From contig JAFCIZ010000005.1 of NCBI GenBank assembly GCA_017871115.1, positions 806,001 to 870,000 on the forward strand: a DNA stretch of 64,000 nt, in the 5' to 3' direction. The notes beneath the pieces are model-generated. The model had not been told where the DNA came from, did not search any database, and was given only the letters and a program-made list of their open reading frames with translations. The stretch's first letter is position 1, and every line of letters begins with the position of its first letter. Below, one piece after another: positions 53,105 to 64,000 of this stretch. The position numbers and the translations under genes are program-made. The DNA comes from Cunninghamella blakesleeana. Lineage: Eukaryota; Mucoromycota; Mucoromycetes; Mucorales; Cunninghamellaceae.

Positions 53105-56100
53105 TTAATCACCGCCACCATTTGATAAATTTTTTAAAAATGGATTAACTTCTATATCATGACTATACTTTTTCTTGACTTGTCGAATGTTATCCAATAA
53201 TTGCTGGTGATCCATGTTATTGATATCAGAGCCTAATGCACCAAGATCTATTATCATCTTCTTTATACAGCGTAACCCTTCCTATAAGTTACAATAAAAA
53301 ATAAAAAATAAAGCATATGATAATTAACAACACGCACATATTCTTCCATTCTTATCATTTATAATTAATATTTACTTCTTGATCAGTTTTAGGTTTCTTA
53401 GTAGTATCTATGAATAAAAATCAAAAAAAGGAAAGAAATAAAAAAAGGCGAGTTAAAAAAATTGACACTGAAATAGATTTTTTTTATGATACCATATTTT
53501 TTTAAAAAAAAAGATTTGTACCTGTGTCACCTTCTAATTCATCCACTTTTCTTTTTGCCATACGAATAACACTCTTAGGAAAAGAGGCCAACTCCGCAAC
53601 ATGAATACCAAAACTTTGATCACATATACCTTCTTGAATCTTATATAATAAAGTGATATTTCGACGGTCTTGTTCATCAGAATCGTTGACATGAACTGCT
53701 ACATTTAAATTCTTGACGTGAGGTACGGTTTTACCTAAATCCGTTAGTTCATGAAAATGGGTGGCAAATAAACAAAAAGTTCTTAATTTGGTGGAGATAT
53801 ATCTTTATATTAATAATAATAAAAAAAGGAGAGAAAAAATATGTCATTAATAGGCATTTAATAAATTCCCAAAAGTCACTAAGGATTAAATTATTTATTT
53901 ATTTTATTTTATTTTTCATCATTCTTACTCTGAAATAGACCAAGCCAAACCGAATCCATCATAAGTACTTGTTCCTCTTCCAAGTTCATCAATGATAATT
54001 AAAGAGTTAGCTGTCGCTGATTTTAAAATGGTTGCTGTTTCTAACATTTCAGCCATAAATGTTGATACACCTTTCAATTGACTATCACCAGCACCAACAC
54101 GAGCAAGAATGGAATCAAATATACATAATGTTGCTTCGGTACATGGTACAAAACATCCAACTTGAGCCATTAAAGCAATAACACCGATCTTAAGAAAGGC
54201 AGAATAGTAACAAGTCATTGCTGTTATATTAGTATTAATCTTTCTTAAATAATTGTATCTATTCTTTATTACTATAATTATATTTTTATTATTGTACCTG
54301 TCTGATATAAGTAGATTTGCCCCCCATATTTGGACCTGTGATAATAAGAAATTCGGATTCATCTATAGTAGTAAAATAATAATATGTATTGTTGATTTCT
54401 GTCCACTTATTTCCATTTTATCTGTTTTTAAAAAATAAAAATAAAAAATAGATGGTCGAAATTTTAATTACCTCTAGTCATTTGTACATCATTTGGAATA
54501 AACTGAACATCATTTTGAACTTCAAGGCATGGGTGACGAGATTCAACAAGGTTAACATTACCTTCACCTTAATAAGTAAGAGAGGGAAAAATAAAATAAA
54601 AAAAATAAGATTTTGTTTGATTAGTAAAATACAATTAAAATTGATCACTAGTTGGAATATTTTTCTTTTTCATTCTCCTACCTAAAGGTTGCATTGTTGG
54701 ACGAATATAAGGAATAGGAGCCATTAAAGAAACATGAGCAAAACTAATAATCACATCCAATTGAGCTATGATAGCGCCAAGAGATTCAAATACTGGACAG
54801 TAGGTTGCTGAGGATTATTAAATAATGAATAGAAAAAAATAAAAATAAAATTATAAAAATAAGATTAAATGTCAGCGAAAAGAATAAATGACGATGATGG
54901 TGCATATATCTTTTTTTTTTTTACCAACTGAGTCAATAATTTGTTTCACCAAACCACTTTGACATTTTTCGTATTCGTTACACAAAGTTGACCAAGATTC
55001 ATTGAGATCTTTTAATTTTACAGTAGTAAAGTAAGTACCAGCTTTTTGTGTTGTATATTCGATAAATTCAGGTTTGTTTCGTAACACGCTTGCTTCAGTT
55101 CTACCAACACGAAAACAGTATCCATACGTAGAATGCTTTTCCATTTTTAATTTCTTTTCGGTATCTAATTTTAATTTACTTCCAACCTATAAAACAATAA
55201 ATAGTTTTTAAATTTATAGTTTATAAAAAAAGTTATAAATAAGCGTAGCACATATATACGTAAATATATATATAAAACACTATTTATCCTTAATTTTATT
55301 TTTATCTTTATTTTTATTTATTCCATTTACCCTGATATGTTCTGAATTCATCATTTCTACAGTATCATTAATTTCTTGTTGAATTTCTATTTTTAATATA
55401 TATATTGATCAATACCTTTTAAGTATATATAAATATATATGCGTATTCGTTTATCGATTTATTTTCTCTTACTTTGTAAATTTTCATCAAAATCAGCTTT
55501 AATTCTATATTCATGATTTTCTATAGCCTCTAAATCAATAGTAGATTCTACAAGCTCTTCTAATCTATGCAATTCTTGATACATTTCCTATTAGTATAAA
55601 TATAAATATAAATATATGAATATAAACAAATATATATATATTTAATGTGTTTATATAATATAATTAAACTTTCCGTTACATGAATACGAAAACAAATAAA
55701 TAAATAAAAACTTACATTTATTTTTGAAGTAAAAGTTTCATCCAATAGATCTGCCATGGCTTGTGATTCTGGTTGACTATTTTGTAATACTTTAATCATT
55801 ATGGGTAATCTAATAACCACTTGATATGCGCGATATGTATCCTAAACAAAATAATTCCCCAGCAATAAAAAAGAAAATTATTATTTTAATTATATACCTG
55901 TATATATGGCTTATGTGTTATTTTTATTAATATAATATTTTTATTTTTATTTACCTGTAATTTTGCAATACCGCGTTGAAATCTTTTCGCTATTCTATGT
56001 AAATCAGGAATCTTTTTCAGATGAGTTTCTTGTAAAGTTTGGCGTAATTCAGCATCTTGAAAAAAGATTTGCACCAAGTCTTGTCTGTCGTGAATTTGCT

Positions 56101-57692
56101 TTATATCTAATAAAGGTTGTTTAAGCCATTGAGCCAATAATCGTCCCCCTTGAGCTGTTTTACAATGATTTAAAAGACCATAAAGACTCATTGTTTTGTT
56201 AGATCCAAGTTGTTGATTAGGCATAAGATTTAAAGCGCTTAATGCTGAAGCATCCAATCGCATATATTGTGACAAGTCATGGTGAGTTAATTTAAATTGT
56301 TTAAAATTGCTTTCATCGCTAAGTAATGATAAATATTTAATTAAACATGCGCTAGCTTCCATGGCTCTTTTCATATCAAATTCAGCTATGGATAAAATAA
56401 TTAAAAGTAAAAAATTACATTAAAGATTAAATTGACATATATATATTTCAAGATATGTTAACATATAAATATATACGCAATATAAATCAATCAATATCTT
56501 ACGTAAAGCTGCTACTGAGACTTCGCCTTCTAATAATCGATTTAAATCTTGATCAATGTTTTTAATATTAAAGTCTGCCTTTTTACGATCGGTGACTACA
56601 ATACCACATCGATCTAATATTCCTCTTATTTTAATTGATTCATAATCTTTTCCACTATCATCTGCTGGTAATAAACACTCCTTCACCCCAAGCTGTATTA
56701 ATAATGACTATTCAATCAAATAAATAATAATGATAATATAAAAATCGCATTAAAAAAAAAAAGAAACCATTGTATATAACCATATATTTTTTTAAATTAT
56801 ATTACCTCTAAATTAGAATACAGCTCATTATCCATAAATTCAGCAACACCAATTTCTTTAACGCTAGCATCAGCATAAGAGACACCAACCATCTAATCCA
56901 TCAAATAAATATCAATATATGTGTATATATATATATATTCTCTTATATGCTTATATATACATTTATATACATAAAATTAACCTACCTTTTGATCACTTGT
57001 TGCTTGCCATTTAACAGCTAAAATAATAGGTGATATTGTCATGGATGAATTTAAAAATAAAAAGTCCTCCACATCTTGTAAGTTACCGGGAGATGCTTTA
57101 CAGGCAAGAGTCCAACTAGTCGTATTCTTTTTTTGACGCCAAATTTCAATCCTTAACTGTTTTTCAAGCAAAGCTTCACGTAGAAACGATTCTGCTACAT
57201 TATTTGATAAATAGGTTGTTGGTAATCCAGTTGTTGCATCATTTCCACCCCAATACTTTATGACTGAAGTTGTTTTAAAAACATTTTGTGCAATATAATG
57301 AGCATCACTTCCATGGATACTATAATATTTTTTTTGGCTACTGTCACGTTCAAATAATCTAATGGTCCCGTCAGCTATCTATTATATATATATGGTAATA
57401 ATAAAATATAACGCAATATAATAAAAAAGTAAAATATAAAAAGTTATTATACAAACATTATTTTTCTATATATATATATGAATTTATATGTATATGTGCT
57501 GTCAATTACTGTATTTAAAGATCGAAAAAATTTCACAAAAGTTTGCTGTTCAGGTTTATCTATATTAAAGAAAAATATTAAATATAAATAGAATATTAAA
57601 ATGATAACCATTTTTTATTTAGTATTCATATTATTATTTATTATTATTATTATTTTACCAACATCAGGGATATCTTTAAGTGTAGAATTCAT
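53105..57692 (-). CDS. MSH2: DNA mismatch repair protein MSH2
   Basis: Seventeen exons: 57692-57659, 57559-57510, 57378-56986, 56892-56806, 56692-56503, 56385-55955, 55841-55716, 55587-55473, 55386-55331, 55186-54925, 54807-54682, 54567-54472, 54362-54298, 54188-53929, 53802-53522, 53407-53376 and 53281-53105, joining to 926 aa. It forms MutS-alpha with MSH6 and MutS-beta with MSH3 in the nucleus. The N-terminus has [11 protein letters not shown], and the lever region [20 protein letters not shown] and [16 protein letters not shown]. The ATPase has Walker [14 protein letters not shown] (665-677), then [12 protein letters not shown], Walker [21 protein letters not shown] and [10 protein letters not shown]. 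The lack of an N-terminal PIP box and Phe-x-Glu mismatch-reading motif is as expected for MSH2. Length fits the family (about 930-960). It is the most intron-dense gene here. Confidence 0.97.
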
Positions 57693-57905
57693 ATTTATAT
57701 TAAAGGGGAAAGTATAGTTTAATAATAAAAAAAAAGAAAAAAAACAACGCGACGTCTAAGACACGATTTTTTTAAAAAATAAAAGGCGGAGTTATTTTTC
57801 CCGAAATAAACTTGAAGTTTTTAATTTTTTTTACCATATTAAACATTTTTTTCTCCTTTATAATTTTTTTTATTTTTTACACATATACCTATATATACAT
57901 ATTGA
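57693..57905. promoter_or_regulatory. Bidirectional promoter, MSH2 / OTU gene
   Basis: Only 213 nt separate the two starts. ACGCGACGTC near 57747 carries an MCB-like ACGCG core, and GACACGATTT follows. MBF-type control of MSH2 is known in yeasts, so S-phase control is a plausible inference. AAAAGGCGGAG lies near 57780. Confidence 0.4.
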
Positions 57906-59839
57906 ATGGCTAAAGGAAAAAGAGGTATATAATCTATATATTATTGGATACAATAGGCTACTTTATTTATTTATTATTGCTGTTATTTTTCCATTTTACT
58001 AATACTAATGTTTATTATACATTTTTATACTAGATAAACCAACAAGAAAAGAACGACGTGCTCAAAAAGTAAACAAAGTCAACATCAGCTAATAAATAAA
58101 AAAGAGAGAAAAGTATATAATAATAATAATAACAATATAATATAATAATACAATAATACTGCGAATATGAAAAAGAAAAATAAAAGAAATATATTTTAGA
58201 AAACTATTATATCAACTTATACATAAACTTTTCTCTCTCTCTCTATATATATAGAAACAAATACACTTTGGTGATGAAGGACAAGATTTAGAAACTCAAT
58301 TACGATCATTAGGATTAAGTACAAAGCAAATATCAGGTGATGGAAATTGTTTATTTCGATCACTTTCTGATCAATACTTTGGAATAGATAAACATCATCG
58401 TAGTATACGACAAGAAATATGTCATTATTTAATGGAGCATAAAGATACCTATCAATATTTTGTAGAAGACGATCGATCCTTTCAACATCATATATCAAAC
58501 ATGGAACAAGATGGGTGTTTTGGTGGAAATATGGAACTAGCTGCATTTGCAAAACTTAAAAAAATTGATATTAAAGTTTATCAACCTGGTATGATGTAAG
58601 AAAAATAGCATTCATTTTTTCAAGAAAATATGCATGAAAAAAATAATAATAATAATAGTGCATTTATTAAACATATATTTTTTCTAATGATTATTTTTAA
58701 CATTTGTTTATTTAGATATATAATTAGCGGTGTAGATACTGATGAAAATTATGATGATGCTGAAGATGAAAACACAGATGAAACCAAAAGAACTTTACAT
58801 ATTGCGTAAAACAATATTACAAACAAATATAAACATAAAAAAATCTAACAAAGTTTCATACTTTTTTTTTAAAAATAACAAATACTTCTTTTTTTTTATA
58901 TATATTTATATTTATGTAGCTATCATAGCTGGGAACACTATTCAAGTATTAGAAATATTGATGGACCATTTACTGGATTACCCGAGATTAAGGTATAATG
59001 AAGAATAAGAAAAAAGTAAAACTAATATACATATATATATATATATCTGCTAGATCGCTAATTTTTTTTCTTGTTTGTTTATATATTTGTACAAATAGGA
59101 ACAGTCAATAAAAAAAGACTCTTCAGATTCAGTATATAACAATAGAGATGACGATGATGATGATGATGAAAAATCACCTGATTCAAAAGAAAAGGTTATT
59201 CTCAACGCATGTCCGGGAACAGAAATACGAAAAATAAGACGGTTGTTACGGAAATATAAAGGAAATACAGATAAAGTGATTGATGCAATATATGAATCAT
59301 ACAATAAAAATGATAAAAATGTCGAATTATTAGAAGATGGAGTAAAAGAAATAGAATTAGAGTCAGAATTAGAAAAACAAAATAAGCCTAATAAGAAAGG
59401 TAATCTTAATAATAATTACGATGACAACGACAATGCTAATAAAGATTTAAAAGTATCATTAAATAACATTAAAAAAGAAGACGACACAACAGAAAATAAT
59501 AAAGACAACTTAAATACAAAAATAGATGAATATACAACAGATTCTACTAGGAACAACAAGCTGAAATTAAATAATAATACAAAACAACAACAACAAAAAG
59601 AAGAAGAGGAAGGTGAACATGATGAAGAAAAACAAAAGCAAAAGCAAAAACCTCCAAAAAAATTATCAGCTAGAGATAAAAAATATCAGAAGAAACAACA
59701 ACAAAAAGAACAACAGATGGAGAAAAAACAACAAAAAGCAAAAACTTTAAGATCAAGTAAAAATAAGGATACTGACACATTAGATACAAATAAAAACACT
59801 GTAGAAGAAAATTTGGCCATGAAACAATTATATATATAA
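57906..59839 (+). CDS. OTU-domain deubiquitinase (OTUD3-like)
   Basis: Six exons: 57906-57924, 58034-58068, 58255-58595, 58716-58805, 58920-58992 and 59099-59839, giving 432 aa. It is a cysteine protease that removes ubiquitin. The OTU domain covers about 40-180, with catalytic Asp47 and Cys50 in SGDGNCLFRSLSDQYFG and probable His168 in WEHYSSIR. A basic N-terminus (MAKGKRDKPTRKERRAQKK) may be a nuclear signal. After the OTU domain a UBA-like segment (EIRKIRRLLRKYKGNTDKVIDAIYES) is placed as in OTUD3. The C-terminal 150 residues are Lys/Glu/Gln-rich and disordered. The first exon has only 19 coding nt. It shares a 213-nt promoter with MSH2 and converges on the SerRS gene with 149 nt between stops. 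Confidence 0.9.
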
Positions 59840-59988
59840 TCTTATATTTTAGTATAATTTTATTATAATTTATAACCATTATAACTATTATAAATAAATA
59901 AATAAAATGACAAACATTATATAAACTTATATATCTATTATTATTATTATTATATGATATGACCATTTTATTAGTATAATAATTATTA

Positions 59989-60544
59989 TTAATAATTTAT
60001 TTCATCCCCAAAAAATTTAGTAGGTTGACCTGGAATCCATTTCTGTAAAACTTTTGGGATATCAATGGAACCATCAGGACATTGATAGGATTCAAGGATT
60101 GCAATTATGACACGAGGCACGGCCATGGCAGTTCCATTTAAGGTATGACAAAACAACGTATTTTCTTTTGTAGGATGTGTTGGCCGATACCGAATAGATA
60201 ATCTACGAGCTTGATAATCTGTACAATTGGATGTCGAAGAAATTTCACCCCATTTTTGTTTACCTGGTAACCATGCTTCCATATCATACTTTCTATAAGC
60301 ACTTGCGCCTAATTCATTTGTAGGCATATCTAATATTCTAATATATAATAATTGAAATAAAATAAAATAAATAAAATTGGTTATTAATATTGTATAATTG
60401 TTGCTATATATATTTGTATAATTACAATTTTTTTTTAAAAAAAATCATATTATATTTCATTTCCCTCTTCTTTTTTTTATATACGCAGGTTGCATATATT
60501 CAAAATAGCCACTGCTATTGCTTTCTCTATCCTTCTTTCCCCCT

Positions 60545-60583
<39 letters not shown>

Positions 60584-61808
60584 GCTATATAAAGACATAC
60601 CTAAAAGTTAATCCCAAATCGGTAAATATTTCTTCTTGTAACGATTTAAATTCATCAATCATATCTTCACTTTGTTCAGGAGTTGTTATAGCAAAAAGTT
60701 CCACTTTTGAAAATTGATGCACTCTATATAAACCTTTTGTTTCCACCCCACGTCCACCAGCTTCCATACGGAATGCATGGCTAAAACCGACACATTTTTT
60801 GGGTAATTGATTTTCAGGAACAATTTTATCCATAAATTTACCAGCTAATGGGATTTCTGCTGTACCTACTAAACATAATGTAGAATCTTCGCTTTCATGT
60901 TTATCAATATCATTTATTTGTTGCTGTTGATATTGCTGATTATTGATTCTATATATTTGCTGACTTTCTCCACTTCTAGGTTGAAACCCACATGCATTAA
61001 CAATAGAAGAACGAACAATATCAGGGGTCATAATTCCTAAATAACCTCGTTGAACAGCTTTATCCATTGCATATTGAATTAATGCCAATTCCAAATATGC
61101 ACCAATTCCTTGAAGATAATAAAAGCTGGATCCTGTTACTTTACTTGCTTGTTCTAAATCCATAAACTTTAATTTTTCATTTAATTCTACATGATCCAGG
61201 CGTTTCCATTCTGATGGTGATGATGATGATGGTGATGGAATATGGCCATCTATTTGTTTTACTATGACAGGTTCACCATGTTTAGGTACTTGGTCATGAA
61301 TTAAATTGGGTATCAATAAAGCTTGTGTTGTTAATTGAGATTCAATAGTTTCTAATTGTAATTCATATTGTTTTATAGTGGATTTTAATTGTTGTGCTTG
61401 TTGTATGCTACGTTCTCTTGTATTCTCTTCTAAAGCCAACGAAGTGGCAGTTGTAGTTAGTGTTTCTTTTTTATGAATGGTATTATTATTACTATTCCTT
61501 TTTTTTTTATGCGCAGCTGCTGCTTTAGATAAGGCATTACGCTGTGCTCTTAATTGTAATAACTGTTGATATAAATTTTTTCTTTGCTGACATAGCTCTT
61601 GAATGACGTTTGGATCAATAGGTTCATATTTTCTTTGTTTCATATTTTCTGCAAGCTCTTGAGCGTGTTCTTCAAGATACTTGAAATCAAAATGAGGTTG
61701 GATACTTAGTTCATGATAAACTGAAGCAGAAGTAGATAATAATCTGTAATGCGGTGGTAAAAACTGTTTTATTTTTTTTAATGGTTGTAAAGTAAGCTGG
61801 CGAAGCAT
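59989..61808 (-). CDS. Seryl-tRNA synthetase, mitochondrial type
   Basis: Two exons: 61808-60601 and 60337-59989, giving 518 aa. It charges tRNA-Ser. The N-terminus (MLRQLTLQPLKKIKQFLPPH) is basic and amphipathic, consistent with mitochondrial import, and is followed by the paired helical arm (about 60-165) with an Asn/Lys-rich insert. Class II signature motifs are motif 2 with FRMEAGGRGVETKGLYRVHQ and FSKVELF, and motif 3 with TLNGTAMAVPRVIIAILE. TAEIPL, the serine-binding TxE motif, is present. After the intron RILDMPTNELGASAYRKYDMEAW continues the core. The cytosolic enzyme lacks the presequence, and dual use cannot be excluded. The intron carries an 11-unit TC and 8-unit TA microsatellite. 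Confidence 0.93.
60545..60582. repeat. (TC)11(TA)8 compound microsatellite in SerRS intron
   Basis: Eleven TC are followed directly by eight TA on the plus strand, just downstream of the SerRS donor. On the gene strand this is an AT/GA repeat. It could vary in length between strains. Confidence 0.9.
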
Positions 61809-62046
61809 AATATTATTAAAGTTATTTTATTTATTTATTTTTTAAAAGAAAAAAAAAATATGAAGTAAAAAAAGAAAGAAAATTTAAAAATTTACTGGCT
61901 GTAATTTTTTTAAAACTCCCCTTTTTCTTTAAAAAAAAAAAGTTTATATGCAAAAAAAAATTGCCTAAAAAAATTTTTTTTTTCTATTGAAATTGGTAAT
62001 ATTTATTAGGGATAATAGTAATAATTGTAGAAAATAAAATAAAAGA

Positions 62047-62083
<37 letters not shown>

Positions 62084-62133
62084 CAGTTAAAAAAAATTAG
62101 ATAATAAAATTAATAGTCTATAGTTAAAAAAGA
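61809..62133. other. Intergenic region, SerRS promoter and Skt5-like gene 3' side
   Basis: It holds the (AT)13(TG)6 microsatellite at 62047-62083 and TTTTTTAAAACTCCCC about 100 nt upstream of the SerRS start. No gene seen. Confidence 0.5.
62047..62083. repeat. (AT)13(TG)6 compound microsatellite
   Basis: Thirteen AT units run into six TG units in the 3' flank of the second Skt5-like gene. Confidence 0.9.
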
Positions 62134-63960
62134 TTACATAATTAAACAACCAGGTTTTTTTGTCGAAGGTTCTGAACTATTTTCTAATTGTTGAGCACCC
62201 ATTTTATTTGGTAATTCTTTTATTATTCTTGATACACTATTTGATTGTTGTTGATTTGATGATGTGGAAGGTGTAGATGAGGATTTTCTATTACTTTGTT
62301 TTTTAAACTGTACATTTAATTCCTTTAATCTAAGAAGAGCCTTTTGATAATTTTGTTGAGCAGCGGATTGATACCATTGTATAGCCATATTTAAATCCTT
62401 ATTCATACCAATTCCTGTTTCAAAATAATAACCACAAGCATATTGACCTTTTGCATAACCATAGTCAGCGGTGTATTTAGCCCATAAAAATGCCTCTTTA
62501 TCATTTTGAAGTAAAATACCTGGTGCTCCTGTTAAATACCAGCCTGATAACGCCAATGCAGATTCCATATGACCTTGTTCAGCGGCCTTACCATACCATG
62601 CAATAGATCTACGAGCATCAATAGGACAATTTAACGAACCATTTTCATAAGCCAAACCTAATTTATATTGAGAAGGAGCATACCCAAATGTTGCTGCCTT
62701 GGTAATCAATTCACGAGCATAATCTTTATCAGGAATCACAGAAGGAATACCACCATCATGTTCATAAGCTAAACCAAGTTCATGCAAAACTTCGGGATGG
62801 TAAGCATCAGCCATAGGCGCCGCCCGTTTTAACCATGAAATTGCTTCCTTTTGCTGTTTATTTTGGTTTAATAAACCTTTTAATAAAATAGAAAACATTT
62901 TATACATAGCAGAGATATTACCAAGATTAGCTGCTTTACGGTAAAATTGAGTTGCTTGAGCATAGTTTTTATGTGTTCCTAAACCTAACTCATAGCATAC
63001 TCCAGCACGATAGGTACATTCCGGATGCGATTGCTTAGAACCTTGTAAATATAAATTGAATGCCTTTTCGTGATTCACTTTCAATAAAAGGGCGCCTAAC
63101 CCATAAGCATTGGCCAAATAAAATTGAGCCTCAGGTAATCCAGGTTGGCCTAATTTAGTTTGAGTAGACAATTGTTTGATTCTACGTTGAGCTTCTTGTA
63201 ACATGGATGTTTTAGTGGCTGTATATCTCTCTTTGTCGGTGATCTGGATTTGTTCAGAGGCTTCAATTAAATATTTAGCAAAATTTAATTCTAAAAGTTG
63301 ATCATCAGGTGTGGTTTCTACAGCTTTTCTAAATTGGTTCAAATTTTCTAAAGTAGCAGGTGGGAATGAAGGATGATTAGGTTTAGAAGTATGAGGAGAT
63401 AGAGCAGGACTTGTATTCATAGCTACTTGCAATGAACTTTCTGGTAAATAATCAGCATCAGCAATAATTTGACTACCAGTATTATTTTTACTATTAGTAT
63501 TATTATGCTGTGGTAAAGAAGGTGGTGTTATAGGTAAATTAATAGAATCTGCAGATGTAGTAATAAGAGTTGAAGAAGAAAGTTGAGGTTGATAAGTTAC
63601 AATGGAAGTAGATTTATTTTTTTTTATTTTGGCTGGCTCAGGTGAATAAAGTACCTTGTCTTCTTTAATAGTAGTATACTTTTGATCATAATTTTTGATA
63701 TTTTTATTCGATATTTCTGGCAAGGATTTATTTTTATTGCTACTACTTTTTGTTGAAAGATTTAAAGAATGAGAAGGAAGAGGAGGGGGAGGAAGGGATT
63801 TTTTTTCCTTTTTTAAATTAATTTTTTGGTTCAGAGCGGAGTTATTTTCAGCCGCCTTTAAGATGAATGGCAATGTGGTATTGTTCTTGACATCACTATC
63901 TTGATATGATTGTACTTTTCCACCTTCAATACTTGGTAATAAATGTTTTTCAGTTGACAT
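62134..63960 (-). CDS. Second Skt5/Chs4-like SEL1-repeat protein with CaaX tail
   Basis: A single-exon frame of 608 aa starts at the ATG at 63960. It is a paralogue of the protein at 33789-36107. The conserved start FPPATLENLNQFRKAV matches PPPSMENLQQFRAEAL, and about seven SEL1 repeats follow (about 275-545), with blocks such as AQFYLANAYGLGALLLKVNH and YAPSQYKLGLAYENGSLNC shared almost word for word. It ends KKPGCLIM, a CaaX box; Met at the last position favours farnesylation. The N-terminal 210 residues are Ser/Pro/Lys-rich, without the Asn tract and GYAPSP repeats of the first copy. It lacks introns like its paralogue. The expected role is membrane-tethered activation of chitin synthase, possibly for another isoform or growth stage (inference). 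Confidence 0.93.
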   Translation of the reverse strand: MSTEKHLLPSIEGGKVQSYQDSDVKNNTTLPFILKAAENNSALNQKINLKKEKKSLPPPPLPSHSLNLSTKSSSNKNKSLPEISNKNIKNYDQKYTTIKEDKVLYSPEPAKIKKNKSTSIVTYQPQLSSSTLITTSADSINLPITPPSLPQHNNTNSKNNTGSQIIADADYLPESSLQVAMNTSPALSPHTSKPNHPSFPPATLENLNQFRKAVETTPDDQLLELNFAKYLIEASEQIQITDKERYTATKTSMLQEAQRRIKQLSTQTKLGQPGLPEAQFYLANAYGLGALLLKVNHEKAFNLYLQGSKQSHPECTYRAGVCYELGLGTHKNYAQATQFYRKAANLGNISAMYKMFSILLKGLLNQNKQQKEAISWLKRAAPMADAYHPEVLHELGLAYEHDGGIPSVIPDKDYARELITKAATFGYAPSQYKLGLAYENGSLNCPIDARRSIAWYGKAAEQGHMESALALSGWYLTGAPGILLQNDKEAFLWAKYTADYGYAKGQYACGYYFETGIGMNKDLNMAIQWYQSAAQQNYQKALLRLKELNVQFKKQSNRKSSSTPSTSSNQQQSNSVSRIIKELPNKMGAQQLENSSEPSTKKPGCLIM

Positions 63961-64000
63961 AATTAATATAATATATAATTTTTATTCTTAAGTATTTAAT

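Overview
The window is eukaryotic and fungal. It is strongly AT-rich. Its genes carry many short GT-AG introns, mostly about 70-130 nt, with AT-rich or pyrimidine-rich acceptors. Conserved proteins include a Tip60/Esa1-type acetyltransferase, a mannan polymerase subunit (GT62), Skt5-like chitin synthase regulators with CaaX tails, WASP, a class I HDAC, MSH2 and a nuclear-encoded complex I subunit. Complex I excludes the Saccharomyces group. The very low GC, the intron density and a WASP that keeps its CRIB motif fit an early-diverging filamentous fungus, most likely Mucoromycota (Mucorales-like). That placement is inference. No tRNA, rRNA, CRISPR array or intact transposon was seen.

Layout: KAT5/Esa1 5' part (1-1303, minus, cut by the window edge). 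A gene-poor AT-rich stretch follows with a small secreted Cys-rich protein (3744-4109) and two degenerate coding relics. Next come a GH35 beta-galactosidase (minus, 5542-9005), a very large RasGEF/PH/RhoGAP protein (plus, 10534-18614), a GT62 mannosyltransferase (plus, 19607-20833), the complex I 24-kDa subunit (minus, 22336-23618), an AIG1/FAR-17a membrane protein (minus, 23917-24986), a 57-aa membrane protein (plus, 25294-25467), an ALDH3-type aldehyde dehydrogenase (plus, 26059-28622), a CCDC97-like protein (plus, 29231-30272) and WASP (minus, 30498-32444).

The second half holds an Skt5-like SEL1 protein (plus, 33789-36107), a class I HDAC (plus, 38591-40294), a MUT-7/EXD3-like exonuclease (minus, 40641-44163), a coiled-coil protein with a CC1-box-like motif (minus, 44702-46778), an unknown membrane-anchored beta-propeller-like protein (plus, 48565-51135), an unknown four-TM protein (minus, 51814-52892), MSH2 (minus, 53105-57692), an OTU deubiquitinase (plus, 57906-59839), a mitochondrial-type seryl-tRNA synthetase (minus, 59989-61808) and a second Skt5-like SEL1 protein (minus, 62134-63960).

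The genes are not an operon or an obvious cluster. Several share themes: Ras/Rho signalling and actin (RasGEF-RhoGAP, CRIB-WASP), cell wall (GT62, two Skt5-like proteins, GH35), chromatin (KAT5, HDAC), genome upkeep (MSH2) and mitochondria (NUO24, SerRS). Exon joins were worked out by hand from frame, splice sites and family similarity. All spliced frames close, except for one uncertain donor in the RasGEF gene. The points most worth a second look are the RasGEF-RhoGAP fusion, the CC1-box coiled-coil protein, a shared promoter motif around TTTAAA(A)TTCCGC, the paired Skt5 paralogues, the unknown propeller protein and the relics at 2.6-4.7 kb.
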